Below are positions 8,951-17,087 of a stretch of DNA of 64,000 nt, one piece after another. Position 1 is the stretch's first letter. Each line of letters begins with the position of its first letter. This DNA is from JAYPAN01 sp049597955 (GTDB lineage Bacteria; Pseudomonadota; Alphaproteobacteria; RS24), in the NCBI GenBank assembly GCA_049597955.1, contig JBMYND010000001.1:340010-404009 (forward strand). Direction: 5' to 3'. Below the pieces are notes generated by a model. It did no database searches. It was given only the letters and a program-made list of their open reading frames with translations, and was not told the DNA's origin. The position numbers and the translations under genes were made by a program.

Positions 8951-9048
8951 CGTCTTTACTTTCCGTCCGCCTATTGTCTCAGTGCCGTTGCAAACAGCCT
9001 TTGACTACAGACATCATGCCGCCCGATTGCGGCATGAAAAAGGCCATA

Positions 9049-10089
9049 TCAGGGAAAAAGCGGTTGCTGCATCAAGCCACAACTTTCTTCCAGCCCAAAC
9101 ATTATATTGAGATTCTGTATCGCCTGCCCGCTGGAGCCTTTCACCAGATTATCAAGCGTTGAGAACAAAATCACCCTGCCCTCTATCCGGTCATCAAAGG
9201 CCGCCAATAAGCAGAAATTAGAGCCGCGCACATGGCGCGTGCCGGGCACATCATCAACAATACGGATAAATGTGTCATCGGCATAAAATGCTGACAGCGC
9301 CTGTTTCAAATCCGCCGCTTTCGCGCCATTCGCCGTGCGCGCATAGACCGACAGCAATTCGCCGCGATTCATCGGCACCAAATGCGGTGTGAAGCTGACT
9401 GTCACCGGCGCACCGGCTTTGAGCGCGATTTCCTGTTCAATTTCCGGTGCATGACGGTGCGCGGCAACGCCATAAGGGTGCAGACCTTCAGCCACTTCAG
9501 CAAACAGATTTTGCTCCTTGAGGCTGCGCCCGGCACCGGTCACACCGGATTTGGCGTCAATAATCAAATCATCGGCATCAATCAGACCGGCGGCAATAAG
9601 CGGCAAAAGCAAGGTCAAGGCGGCCGTCGGATAACAGCCCGGACAAGCGACCAGCCGCGCTTCACCAATCGCTGCGCGATAATGTTCACTCAAGCCGTAA
9701 ACCGCCTCACCCAACAGTTCAGGCGCATCATGTTTGCGGCCATAAGTATCGGCATAGACCGACGCATCGCGCAGCCTGAAATCAGCCGACATGTCGATAA
9801 TTTTCAAATGGTCAGGCAGGCGCGCAATCACATCTTGCGCGGTCGAATGAGGCAGGCCGCAAATCACCGCATCAATGCCGTGCCAATCCACCGCCTCCAC
9901 CTTGACCAAAGCCGGCAGGTCGAGACCGGCAAATTGCGGATAGAGCGCGCCATAAGCCTTTCCGGCATGGGCATTGGCGGTCAGCGCGGCGATTTCTGCA
10001 TGCGGATGACCGGCCAGCAGGCGCACCGCATCGGCACCGGTATAACCCGATGCGCCAATAACGCCAATTTTAAGCTGCTTGTCGGTCAT
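9049..10089 (-). CDS. argC: N-acetyl-gamma-glutamyl-phosphate reductase
   Basis: Reduces N-acetylglutamyl-5-phosphate to the semialdehyde in arginine synthesis. N-terminal GVIGASGYTGADAVRLL is the NADP-binding loop; the active-site Cys lies in ACPGCYPTAALT; SGVTGAGRSL and the late FTPHLVPMNRG are also typical. At 346 residues it is the common long (type 1) form. It follows fabZ by 21 bp on the same strand. A 7-bp hairpin (9015-9036) lies in the ~100 bp before the next gene but has no T-tract on this strand. Confidence 0.96.
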   Translation of the reverse strand: MTDKQLKIGVIGASGYTGADAVRLLAGHPHAEIAALTANAHAGKAYGALYPQFAGLDLPALVKVEAVDWHGIDAVICGLPHSTAQDVIARLPDHLKIIDMSADFRLRDASVYADTYGRKHDAPELLGEAVYGLSEHYRAAIGEARLVACPGCYPTAALTLLLPLIAAGLIDADDLIIDAKSGVTGAGRSLKEQNLFAEVAEGLHPYGVAAHRHAPEIEQEIALKAGAPVTVSFTPHLVPMNRGELLSVYARTANGAKAADLKQALSAFYADDTFIRIVDDVPGTRHVRGSNFCLLAAFDDRIEGRVILFSTLDNLVKGSSGQAIQNLNIMFGLEESCGLMQQPLFP

Positions 10090-10110
10090 AACGCTTGTTC
10101 CACTTATCGC

Positions 10111-10584
10111 CTAGCTGCCACCATCATGATTGACCGCCATAATTTCACCTTCGGCCACCAAAGTGTCGCCGACATAGACATTGCCCTTGAATTTATAGGC
10201 CATGCCGCGCCGCCGGATTTTCTCAACATGTATCCGCATTTGGTCACCCGGTATGACCGGATGACGGAAGCGCACCTTATCCACTGTCATAAAATAAATC
10301 AGCTTGGTTTCAATTGGATTGCCCGACAGCTTGGCATTTTGCATCACCAATATGGCCGAGACTTGCGCTATCGCCTCAATAATAAGCACGCCGGGAAAGA
10401 CCGGCCGCTCCGGAAAATGACCGGTAAACCAAGGCTCGCTGGCCGTGCAGTTTTTAATGCCGACCGCGCGCTCCTCGCCTTGCATTTCCTCAACCCGGTC
10501 TACCAGCAAAAACGGATAGCGGTGGGGCAGGAAATCAAGAATTTCCTGAATTGTTACGCTTGTGCCATCAATAATATCGCTCAT
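10111..10584 (-). CDS. fabZ: (3R)-hydroxyacyl-ACP dehydratase FabZ
   Basis: Dehydrates 3-hydroxyacyl-ACP in fatty-acid elongation. Hot-dog fold with the catalytic His in LPHRYPFLLVD and the Glu in PVFPGVLIIEAIAQ. I chose the ATG at 10584 (MSDIIDGTS) because GGGGGA precedes it; a longer frame would run into the rpsI terminator. It lies between the r-protein pair and argC rather than in the common lpxD-fabZ-lpxA cluster, so it could be a second copy or a moved gene; this window cannot tell. Confidence 0.92.
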   Translation of the reverse strand: MSDIIDGTSVTIQEILDFLPHRYPFLLVDRVEEMQGEERAVGIKNCTASEPWFTGHFPERPVFPGVLIIEAIAQVSAILVMQNAKLSGNPIETKLIYFMTVDKVRFRHPVIPGDQMRIHVEKIRRRGMAYKFKGNVYVGDTLVAEGEIMAVNHDGGS

Positions 10585-10615
10585 CGAATCCCCCGAATAA
10601 GACTCACCCTTTAAT

Positions 10616-10646
10616 ATCAAAAAAAGGGACCTTTCGGCCCCTTTTC
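10616..10646 (-). terminator. Rho-independent terminator after rpsI
   Basis: On the minus strand, AAAGGGGCC and GGTCCCTTT pair around a GAAA tetraloop and are followed by a run of seven T. It lies about 30 bp past the rpsI stop, ends the rplM-rpsI unit and separates it from fabZ. Confidence 0.85.
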
Positions 10647-10677
10647 TTTGCCACAAGGGCAAAAAGTGAAAAGAAAC

Positions 10678-11169
10678 CTAACGTTTCGAGAATTGGAAGC
10701 TGCGGCGCGCCTTGCGACGGCCATATTTCTTGCGCTCCACCACGCGGCTGTCGCGGGTCAGGAAACCGCCGCTTTTCAGCACCGGACGCAAGCCCGGCTC
10801 ATAATAGGTCAGGGCTTTCGACAGGCCATGGCGCACCGCACCGGCTTGACCGGACAGGCCGCCACCGCTAACCGTGGCAACAATGTCAAACTGGCCATCA
10901 CGCTGCGCTGTCACCAAAGGCTGACGCACCATCATCCGCAAGACCGGACGGGCGAAATATTTTTCCTCTTCGCGGCCATTAACCGTAATCACGCCGCTGC
11001 CCGGCTTAATCCAGACACGGGCAATCGCATTTTTCCGCTTGCCGGTCGCATAGGCACGGCCTTGCGCGTCAATTTGCGGCTCCACCGGCGCGCTTTGCGC
11101 TTCGCTCACAGGCGCAACATCACCGCCGGCCAGAGCCTGATCCAGATTTTCAAGAGTGGTTTCAGACAT
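10678..11169 (-). CDS. rpsI: 30S ribosomal protein S9
   Basis: Small-subunit protein whose C-terminal tail reaches the P-site tRNA. The conserved core begins at ATGKRKNAIARVWI; YFARPVLRMMV, SGGGLSGQAGAVRHG and the basic tail KKYGRRKARRSFQFSKR are typical. About 37 extra acidic and Ala-rich residues precede the core, a common alphaproteobacterial extension, giving 163 residues against ~130 in E. coli. It starts two bases after the rplM stop and is transcribed with it. Confidence 0.98.
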   Translation of the reverse strand: MSETTLENLDQALAGGDVAPVSEAQSAPVEPQIDAQGRAYATGKRKNAIARVWIKPGSGVITVNGREEEKYFARPVLRMMVRQPLVTAQRDGQFDIVATVSGGGLSGQAGAVRHGLSKALTYYEPGLRPVLKSGGFLTRDSRVVERKKYGRRKARRSFQFSKR

Positions 11170-11171
11170 CT

Positions 11172-11633
11172 CTAATTCCTTACATTTTTTGCATTCATGG
11201 CGGCCACATCCAGCACTTCCGGCGATTGCGCCGTATGCGGGTGTTCGCTGCCTGCATAAACCCGCAAATTGCCCATTTGCTGACGGCCAAGCGGGCCGCG
11301 CGGCAACATGCGTTTCACAGCCAATTCCAGCACGCGCTCGGGAAAACGCCCTTCAAGGATTTTCTCCGGCGTGGTTTCCTTAATGCCGCCCGGATAGCCG
11401 GTATGGCGATAATAGGTTTTGTCGCCGCGCTTTTTACCGGTGAATTTCACCTTTTCGGCGTTAATTACAATCACATTGTCGCCGCAATCCATATGCGGGG
11501 TAAAACTGGGCAAATGCTTGCCGCGCAGACGCATGGCAATGACCGAAGCAAGACGGCCCACCACCATGTTTTCGGCATCAATCAATATCCATTTCTTATC
11601 AATATCAGCCGGTTTTGCAGAATAGGTTTTCAT
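11172..11633 (-). CDS. rplM: 50S ribosomal protein L13
   Basis: Early-assembling large-subunit protein. MKTYSAKPADIDKKWILIDA, VGRLAS, LRGKHLPSFTPHMDCGD and the AVKRMLPRGPLGR signature are all present. Two adjacent ATG codons precede KTYS; the family start is the second, at 11633. A good promoter lies about 45 bp upstream. It forms the standard rplM-rpsI unit closed by the 10616 terminator. Confidence 0.98.
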   Translation of the reverse strand: MKTYSAKPADIDKKWILIDAENMVVGRLASVIAMRLRGKHLPSFTPHMDCGDNVIVINAEKVKFTGKKRGDKTYYRHTGYPGGIKETTPEKILEGRFPERVLELAVKRMLPRGPLGRQQMGNLRVYAGSEHPHTAQSPEVLDVAAMNAKNVRN

Positions 11634-11684
11634 CATTTTGTCCATCATCAACAAAGGCGACGCGATGCGCCGCCGAATGAGCCG

Positions 11685-11713
11685 GTTATAAACAGCCCAC
11701 TTGCATTAAGCAA
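11685..11713 (-). promoter_or_regulatory. promoter of rplM-rpsI
   Basis: TTGCTT (-35), 17-bp spacer, TATAAC (-10). The predicted start near 11678 gives a leader of about 45 nt before rplM. The 120 bp around it are AT-rich compared with their neighbours, as expected for a strong ribosomal-protein promoter. Confidence 0.65.
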
Positions 11714-11776
11714 TGCTTTTATCACCCAAAAATATTATTAAAAACAATGATTTATAAAATTGGTAAATAATTACCG

Positions 11777-12838
11777 CTACAACAAAGCACCGGAATGGCG
11801 AAGCAAATGCAAATGCGCTATCGCCAGCCCCAGCACCAGCACCGCGCCAAGCTGGTGCGCCGCCGCCAGCCCCATAGGCAAGACCAGCACCAGCGCGACA
11901 ATCCCCAAAACAACCTGCCCGGCCATGCCCGCCCCCAGCCATAGGGCGGATTGGCGCACGCTGCTGTCCTTATTGTTTTTGCGCACACGCCAGACATGCC
12001 AAAATGTCAGCCCGACCAAAAAATAAGCCATAAGCCGATGGTCAAACTGCACGGTCAGGTGATTTTCAAAGAAATTGAGATAGGCCGGTTGTTGCGCCAA
12101 CAGGCCGGACGGGATGAAATCGCCATCCATGGTCGGCCAATCATTATAGGTCATGCCGGCATCAATACCGGCGACCAGTGCGCCCATTAAAGATTGCATG
12201 ATAACCAACCCAATCAGGGCCGCTGCCGGATAATGCAGCCCCGCCCAAGGCGGGCTGGCAGCGCGCAATGTGCCGCGCCAATAAGACATAGCCAGCCAAA
12301 AACAGGCGGCGAAAATAATCAAGGCCAGCCCCAAATGCATGGCAAGGCGATATTGGCTGACATCGACCCGTTCGGTCAGCCCGCTTGCAACCATATACCA
12401 GCCCATAAAACCTTGCAGCCCGCCCAACGCAAACAGGGCCAGCAGGGCAGGCAAATCACCGCGCCGGATTTTTCTTTGCAGCAAAAACACCATAAATGGC
12501 ACGAAAAACACCAGCCCGACAAACCGGCCAAGCTGGCGATGGCCCCACTCCCACCAGTAAATAAATTTGAATTCGGCCAGGCTCATGCCCTTATTGACCA
12601 GTTGATATTCGGGAATCTGCCGGTATTTCTCAAATTCCACTTCCCAGGCTTCCGCATTGAGCGGTGGAAGCGCACCGGCCACAGGTTGCCATTCGGTAAT
12701 TGACAAGCCGCTATCGGTCAGCCGCGTCAGCCCGCCGACCAGCACCATCATCACCACAAAAAACGCCACGGTAAACAGCCAGACAGCGATTTGCCGGTCA
12801 TGCTGGCGCGCGGGCGCAATGATTGCCGTTTCACTCAT
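11777..12838 (-). CDS. ctaA: heme A synthase (CtaA/COX15)
   Basis: Membrane enzyme oxidising the C8 methyl of heme O to the formyl group of heme A for cytochrome aa3 oxidases. The 353 residues show about eight membrane segments in two four-helix halves. Conserved heme-ligand histidines lie in GGLTRLTDSGLSITEW (first half context), EWGHRQLGR, AMHLGLALI, VQFDHRLMAY and AAAHQLGAV. It is the COX15-type (type 2) enzyme found in alphaproteobacteria and mitochondria. It diverges from the DUF2842 gene; ~140 bp separate its stop from rplM. Confidence 0.96.
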   Translation of the reverse strand: MSETAIIAPARQHDRQIAVWLFTVAFFVVMMVLVGGLTRLTDSGLSITEWQPVAGALPPLNAEAWEVEFEKYRQIPEYQLVNKGMSLAEFKFIYWWEWGHRQLGRFVGLVFFVPFMVFLLQRKIRRGDLPALLALFALGGLQGFMGWYMVASGLTERVDVSQYRLAMHLGLALIIFAACFWLAMSYWRGTLRAASPPWAGLHYPAAALIGLVIMQSLMGALVAGIDAGMTYNDWPTMDGDFIPSGLLAQQPAYLNFFENHLTVQFDHRLMAYFLVGLTFWHVWRVRKNNKDSSVRQSALWLGAGMAGQVVLGIVALVLVLPMGLAAAHQLGAVLVLGLAIAHLHLLRHSGALL

Positions 12839-12924
12839 GGCGTTGATATAGCCTGTCTATGCCGTGCTGGCCTTGCGACCAAAGACCGCGTGCATGGGCG
12901 CCGCAGCCATTGTATAAGCGGGGC

Positions 12925-13227
12925 ATGACTTCGCCAAATGACAGCCCAAACACGCCGGAACCCCCGCACAAGCCCTTGCGCAAGCCGTTTCGCAAACCCT
13001 GGTTGCCCATGCGTGTGCGCAAGCTTATCGGGCTTGTCATGATGCTTGGCTTTTTATTCTTCTATGCGCTGCTTATCATGACGCTGGCCGTAGCCGGATG
13101 GGCGCCTGAAAACGGTTTTGCCGAATTTATATTTTATCTGGTCACCGGCCTTGGCTGGACGCCACCGGCCGCCCTCATTATCTGGTGGATGCAACGGCCT
13201 GACACACCGCCCGAACCCTCGGCCTAG
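12925..13227 (+). CDS. DUF2842 family small membrane protein
   Basis: About 100 residues. I chose the ATG at 12925 (MTSPNDSPNTPEPP), preceded by GCGGGG; an upstream extension is less likely. A Pro- and Lys-rich cytoplasmic tail is followed by MRVRKLIGLVMMLGFLFFYA and a second hydrophobic helix ending GWTPPAALIIWWMQRP. This two-helix layout matches DUF2842, a small inner-membrane family of unknown role in alphaproteobacteria. It diverges from ctaA, so a link with oxidase assembly is possible but unproven. Confidence 0.8.
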   Translation: MTSPNDSPNTPEPPHKPLRKPFRKPWLPMRVRKLIGLVMMLGFLFFYALLIMTLAVAGWAPENGFAEFIFYLVTGLGWTPPAALIIWWMQRPDTPPEPSA

Positions 13228-13310
13228 GCGCGCCCGCGCGGCAAACGCGCCGCTTGTTCATGCGCCAATAATCAGAGCCGATAAAAAGGCCGATAAATCA
13301 GGGCAATCTA

Positions 13311-13391
13311 TTAATCAGCGCGCCCGAACTGAAAAATATTCAGCGCAACCATAACAATAATGAAAATAACAATAGGCAGAATGGCAGTCAT
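13311..13391 (-). CDS. 26-residue single-span membrane peptide
   Basis: A short frame begins at an ATG at 13391, seven bases after AAGGA, and ends at TAA at 13311-13313. Translation gives MTAILPIVIFIIVMVAL followed by NIFQFGRAD: one strongly hydrophobic helix with a conserved-looking polar tail. I recall similar ~25-residue alphaproteobacterial peptides ending in a phrase like NxxEFGRxD, so this is probably a real, usually unannotated, small membrane protein. It lies directly downstream of tRNA-Pro on the same strand and could be made from the read-through transcript. Function unknown. Confidence 0.6.
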   Translation of the reverse strand: MTAILPIVIFIIVMVALNIFQFGRAD

Positions 13392-13430
13392 AATTTTTCC
13401 TTGCTTACCAAACCCAAAATGGCTTGGAAA

Positions 13431-13507
13431 TGGTCGGAGCGGCGGGATTTGAACCCACGACCCCTTGTCCCCCAGACAAGTGCGCTACCGGGCTGCGCTA
13501 CGCTCCG
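13431..13507 (-). tRNA. tRNA-Pro (GGG)
   Basis: Acceptor CGGAGCG pairs with CGCTCCG, the anticodon stem CTTGT/ACAAG frames loop CTGGGGG (anticodon GGG), the T-arm contains GTGGG-TTCAAAT-CCCGC, and CCA is encoded. The 77-nt gene lies next to merR-ihfA. Confidence 0.97.
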
Positions 13508-13517
13508 ACTGACGCCG

Positions 13518-13546
13518 TTTCTAGGTTGTTTTTGCGCGAAAGGCAA
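13518..13546 (-). promoter_or_regulatory. candidate promoter of tRNA-Pro
   Basis: TTGCCT (-35) and TAGAAA (-10) with a 17-bp spacer lie about 10 bp upstream of the mature tRNA-Pro 5' end, in the gap after merR. TTGCCT-type -35 boxes are common for alphaproteobacterial stable RNA genes. Confidence 0.45.
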
Positions 13547-13554
13547 GCACCGCG

Positions 13555-13974
13555 CTAGGCGTCATCTTCAGCCAACAAATCGCGCGCATTTTGCAGCTTT
13601 TGGCGCGCCGAGCTGAGTGAGCGCCGTTGCGCCGCCGACAATCCGGCAGGCGCGGCACTGGCCGCCGCCGGCACGGAAGCCGCCAAGGTTTCAGCCGACT
13701 GGCCAGCCAATTGGCGCACATGATTGACACCATGGTCTTTAATCAATTTCTGCACGCCTTTAATCGTCATGCCCTGCCCGTGCAGCAAATGTTTAATGCC
13801 GGTCACCAGCGCCACATCTTCGGGCCGGTAAAAGCGCCGATTGGAGGAACGCTTCAAAGGCTGAATCTGGGTGAATTTGCTTTCCCAAAACCGCAAAACA
13901 TGCGGCTGAATCTCAAGCAGCCCGGCAACTTCGCTAATGGTGCGATAGGCGCTTTCTGATTTTTCGGCACCCAT
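13555..13974 (-). CDS. MerR-family transcriptional regulator
   Basis: 139 residues. The winged-helix MerR domain begins TISEVAGLLEIQPHVLRFWESKF and continues RRFYRPEDVALVTGIKHLLHGQGMTIKGVQ; the rest is an Ala-rich linker and a short acidic helix (SSARQKLQNARDLLAEDDA) with no metal-binding cysteines. This is the conserved MerR that follows ihfA in many alphaproteobacteria, of unknown target. It starts 11 bp after the ihfA stop and is co-transcribed with it. Confidence 0.9.
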   Translation of the reverse strand: MGAEKSESAYRTISEVAGLLEIQPHVLRFWESKFTQIQPLKRSSNRRFYRPEDVALVTGIKHLLHGQGMTIKGVQKLIKDHGVNHVRQLAGQSAETLAASVPAAASAAPAGLSAAQRRSLSSARQKLQNARDLLAEDDA

Positions 13975-13985
13975 AAGCTATCCGG

Positions 13986-14294
13986 TCAATCGGCCAGCCC
14001 GGCCATTTTATTGATTTTTTGCTTTAGCACATTGCTGGCGCGAAAAGACAATACGCGGCGCGGCGTGATAGGCACTTCTTCGCCGGTTTTCGGATTGCGC
14101 CCGATACGCATTTTCTTGGCGCGCACGACGAATGAGCCGAAGGATGACAATTTGACCGTCTCGCCCCTGACCAACGCATCCGACACTTCATCCAGCAAAG
14201 TCTCAAGGATTTGCGCCGATTCATTGCGCGACAGGCCAATCTCATTATAGACCGCCTCGGATAAATCATATCGTGTGATTGTTTTTCCCGCCAT
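13986..14294 (-). CDS. ihfA: integration host factor subunit alpha
   Basis: DNA-bending nucleoid protein. I chose the ATG at 14294 (MAGKTITRYDLSEAVY) because GAGGAGAC precedes it; this gives 102 residues, the normal size. The DNA-binding arm carries the HU/IHF signature GSFVVRAKKMRIGRNPKTGE and the P-I-T-P-R-R turn at the intercalation site. It lies downstream of fabH across ~75 bp and upstream of merR. Confidence 0.96.
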   Translation of the reverse strand: MAGKTITRYDLSEAVYNEIGLSRNESAQILETLLDEVSDALVRGETVKLSSFGSFVVRAKKMRIGRNPKTGEEVPITPRRVLSFRASNVLKQKINKMAGLAD

Positions 14295-14370
14295 GCCGTG
14301 TCTCCTCACCAAGATTAAACACAAAGGCGATTTTTTTGGCAACCCAATTTACCGGCTAAATCAATGTTTT

Positions 14371-15339
14371 TTACCAACGAATGAGATTGGCGCCCCATGT
14401 CAGCCCGCCGCCCATCGCCTCGGTCATCACCATGTCACCGGGTTTTATCTGCCCTGCTTCCACCGCTGTATGCAGCGCCAGCGGAATGGAGGCGGCGGAT
14501 GTATTGGCATGGCGGTCAATGGTGATAATGGTTTTTTCCGGCGGCAAGCCAATTCGGCGCGCCACGCCGTCTATAATGCGTCGATTGGCTTGGTGCGGGA
14601 CAAACCAGTCAATATCGTCAATGCTGTAGCCGGTTTGGCGCAACAGGCTGTTAATCGCATCGGCGATATTGCCCACCGCATGACGGTAAACTTCGCGGCC
14701 TGCCATGCGCAAATGCCCGGTCAGGCCATTGGTTGACGGCCCGCCATCAACATGCAGGATTTCCCATAAATTGCCGTCACTGCGCAAATAGCTGCCAAGC
14801 ACTTGCCGGTCATCCGGCGCGCATGTTACGCCCTCCACAATCACCGCAGCAGCGCCATCACCGAACAAAACAGCGGTGCCGCGATCTTGCCAATCCAGCA
14901 AGCGGGTCATGGTCTCCGCCCCAATCAGCAATGCGCGCTGCGCCGAGCCATTTTCTATCATGGCCGACACAACTGACAGGCCATAAACAAAACCCGAGCA
15001 AACCGCCTGCACATCAAAGGCAGCGCCGCCGGATATGCCCAATTTTTGCTGCACCAAGGCCGCCGTGGCCGGAAAAGTCAGGTCAGGCGTTGTGGTGGCA
15101 ACGACAATCAGGTCAATATCATTGGCTGCCAAACCGGCATTGGCCAAGGCAGCCGCACCGGCTTGCATCGCCAAATCTGATGTTGTTTCGCCCTCCGCCG
15201 CCTGATGGCGCGCGCGAATGCCGGAGCGTTCGGTAATCCATTCATCCGACGTGTCCATGATTTTGGCCAGGTCATGATTGGTGATGATTTTTTCGGGCAA
15301 ATAGCTGCCGGTTGATATAATTTGTGCGCGATTGTTCAT
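14371..15339 (-). CDS. fabH: 3-oxoacyl-ACP synthase III (KAS III)
   Basis: Condenses acetyl-CoA with malonyl-ACP to start fatty-acid synthesis. Catalytic Cys in QAVCSGFVYGL, His in WFVPHQANRRI and Asn in ITIDRHANTSAASIP form the thiolase-fold triad; SGIRARHQAAEGE and MGGGLTWGANLIRW are typical of FabH. 322 residues, usual length. It starts about 30 bp after plsX in the conserved DUF177-plsX-fabH order. Confidence 0.97.
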   Translation of the reverse strand: MNNRAQIISTGSYLPEKIITNHDLAKIMDTSDEWITERSGIRARHQAAEGETTSDLAMQAGAAALANAGLAANDIDLIVVATTTPDLTFPATAALVQQKLGISGGAAFDVQAVCSGFVYGLSVVSAMIENGSAQRALLIGAETMTRLLDWQDRGTAVLFGDGAAAVIVEGVTCAPDDRQVLGSYLRSDGNLWEILHVDGGPSTNGLTGHLRMAGREVYRHAVGNIADAINSLLRQTGYSIDDIDWFVPHQANRRIIDGVARRIGLPPEKTIITIDRHANTSAASIPLALHTAVEAGQIKPGDMVMTEAMGGGLTWGANLIRW

Positions 15340-15369
15340 TTTTGCCCTTCTCTGTTTCAGCCGCTTCCC

Positions 15370-16413
15370 TCAATCCAACATTTCGGCCCAAGCATCATCC
15401 AACAAGGCTTGCATATTCTCTATATCTTCGGCAATTTGCGCCGAAATATCCGCCTGCGCAACCTCAATCGCCACTTCAACGGCTGTGGCAAATCCGGCCG
15501 CATCGGCACCGCCATGACTTTTGACCACCGCCCCGTTCAGGCCCAAAAACATGCCGCCATTGGCACTGTTTGGATCCATGCGCTCGGCCAATGAGGCAAA
15601 AGCCCCGCGCGCCAGCAAATAGCCGAGCTTTGAAATCAGGCTGCTGGTCAGGGCTTGGCGCAAATAAGTGGCGATTTGACGGGCTGTGCCTTCTGCCGTC
15701 TTCAAGGCGATATTGCCGGTAAAGCCGTCCGTGACCACCACATCAGCATCACCGCGACCAATGCCGTCGCCTTCAACAAAACCAACATAATTCAAGTCAG
15801 AGCGTTCAAGCAAATCATTGGCATCACGCACGCCATCCGTGCCTTTAATATCTTCAACGCCGATATTTAACAGCCCGACTGACGGCTTGCCCATGCCAAA
15901 AACAGTGCGCGCATAAGCAGCACCCATAACGGCAAATTGAACATATTGGGCCGGTGAGCCGCCAATGGTTGCGCCGACATCGAGCACCACGCTTTCGCCG
16001 CGCACAGTTGGCCAGACGGCGGCAATGGCAGGACGCTCAATGCCGGGTAATGTGCGCAGAATAATTTTCGCCATGGCCATCAGCGCCCCGGTATTGCCCG
16101 CAGATATGCAAGATTGCGCGCGACCGGCTTTTACCGCATCAATGGCACACCACATGCTGCTGACTTTGCGGCCCTGCCGCAAGGCAATGCTGGGCTTGTC
16201 ATGCATGCTGATTGCGACATCGCAATGCTCTATGGTGCAAAGAGCAGCCAATTCAGGGCGCGCGGTCAATTCGGCTTCTATTTCTTCCGCTTTGCCGAAT
16301 AATAAATAGGATATTTCAGGGCGTTGGCGGCGCACATGCTCAAGCGCCGCAATCGTGACGGAAGGGCCGAAATCACCGCCCATTGCGTCCACTGATATCA
16401 CCAAATCTGTCAA
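15370..16413 (-). CDS. plsX: phosphate acyltransferase PlsX
   Basis: Makes acyl-phosphate from acyl-ACP for phospholipid synthesis by PlsY. I chose the TTG at 16413 because GGGGGC lies seven bases upstream and translation then opens MTDLVISVDAMGGDFGPSV, exactly the family N-terminus; the open frame continues further upstream with no better start. Other motifs: SAGNTGALMAMAKIILR, LDVGATIGGSPAQYVQFA, NIGVEDIKG and TDGFTGNIALKTAEG. About 347 residues, as expected. Sits between DUF177 and fabH. Confidence 0.94.
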   Translation of the reverse strand: MTDLVISVDAMGGDFGPSVTIAALEHVRRQRPEISYLLFGKAEEIEAELTARPELAALCTIEHCDVAISMHDKPSIALRQGRKVSSMWCAIDAVKAGRAQSCISAGNTGALMAMAKIILRTLPGIERPAIAAVWPTVRGESVVLDVGATIGGSPAQYVQFAVMGAAYARTVFGMGKPSVGLLNIGVEDIKGTDGVRDANDLLERSDLNYVGFVEGDGIGRGDADVVVTDGFTGNIALKTAEGTARQIATYLRQALTSSLISKLGYLLARGAFASLAERMDPNSANGGMFLGLNGAVVKSHGGADAAGFATAVEVAIEVAQADISAQIAEDIENMQALLDDAWAEMLD

Positions 16414-16502
16414 ATTCAGGCCCCCGACACTGACAGGGTTCACATCAAATATGCCGATACACCCATTTCCGCGATGGAAAATGAAACAGTTTGCAGGATA
16501 TT

Positions 16503-17084
16503 TCAACCCTCATCCGGCAAATCGCGCAATTTGGCCAAAACAGCAAAGGGAGAAGCCGTTTGGTTTTCTTCATCATCATCGCCATCACCAAAATTATCAA
16601 ATTCAGCATCGGCGTGACGCGGCCAAGGCGGAATGGCCAAAGCCAGATATTGCATTGCCATATCACCAATATCCGCCTGCCCGTCGGTCAACGCTTCGGG
16701 CAAATCAGTTTCAACATCATCATCAGGAATCACAAATTTGGCGAGAATATCAGCCGGTTGAAACTCAATTGTGAAATCCTCTTCAATTTGTGTCCAGACC
16801 GGCTCAAGCGTCACACCGCAAATCTGCTGCACACGACCACAAACCCGACCGGTGGCGCGCAAACCGGCCTTGTCAAATGGCACAATATGCGATTGCACGC
16901 TGACCGCTTCCAATGCTTCCAGTTGAAACTGCTGCGCCAAGGCAGCGCAGGTCGTGGCATCTGCCTCAAAATTGACATCCAACCCATTGGGCGGCACATC
17001 ATCACGCAGAACAATATAGCTGAAAAGCGGCTGTTGATTTTTGAGCGCATCAAGAGCAGCCTCCTCATCATCCGATTGGGTCAT
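16503..17084 (-). CDS. yceD: DUF177 (YceD-like) protein
   Basis: 193 residues of the YceD/DUF177 family, linked to 23S rRNA maturation and to plsX and rpmF in other bacteria. The visible signature is the middle Cys-containing stretch ATGRVCGRVQQICGVTLEPV and acidic C-terminal blocks (GDDVETDLPEALTDGQ type). No membrane segment. It starts 3 bp after the chaperone gene and ends ~90 bp before plsX. I infer a cytoplasmic RNA/ribosome-related role from the family only. Confidence 0.85.
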   Translation of the reverse strand: MTQSDDEEAALDALKNQQPLFSYIVLRDDVPPNGLDVNFEADATTCAALAQQFQLEALEAVSVQSHIVPFDKAGLRATGRVCGRVQQICGVTLEPVWTQIEEDFTIEFQPADILAKFVIPDDDVETDLPEALTDGQADIGDMAMQYLALAIPPWPRHADAEFDNFGDGDDDEENQTASPFAVLAKLRDLPDEG

Positions 17085-17087
17085 GCT

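Noticed and set aside
9015..9036. Hairpin CATGCCG/CGGCATG as an argC terminator
   Set aside because: On the argC strand no T-run follows the stem.
9382..10614. A 410-residue plus-strand frame opposite argC and fabZ
   Set aside because: Composition typical of an antisense shadow; both genes on the other strand have clear family motifs.
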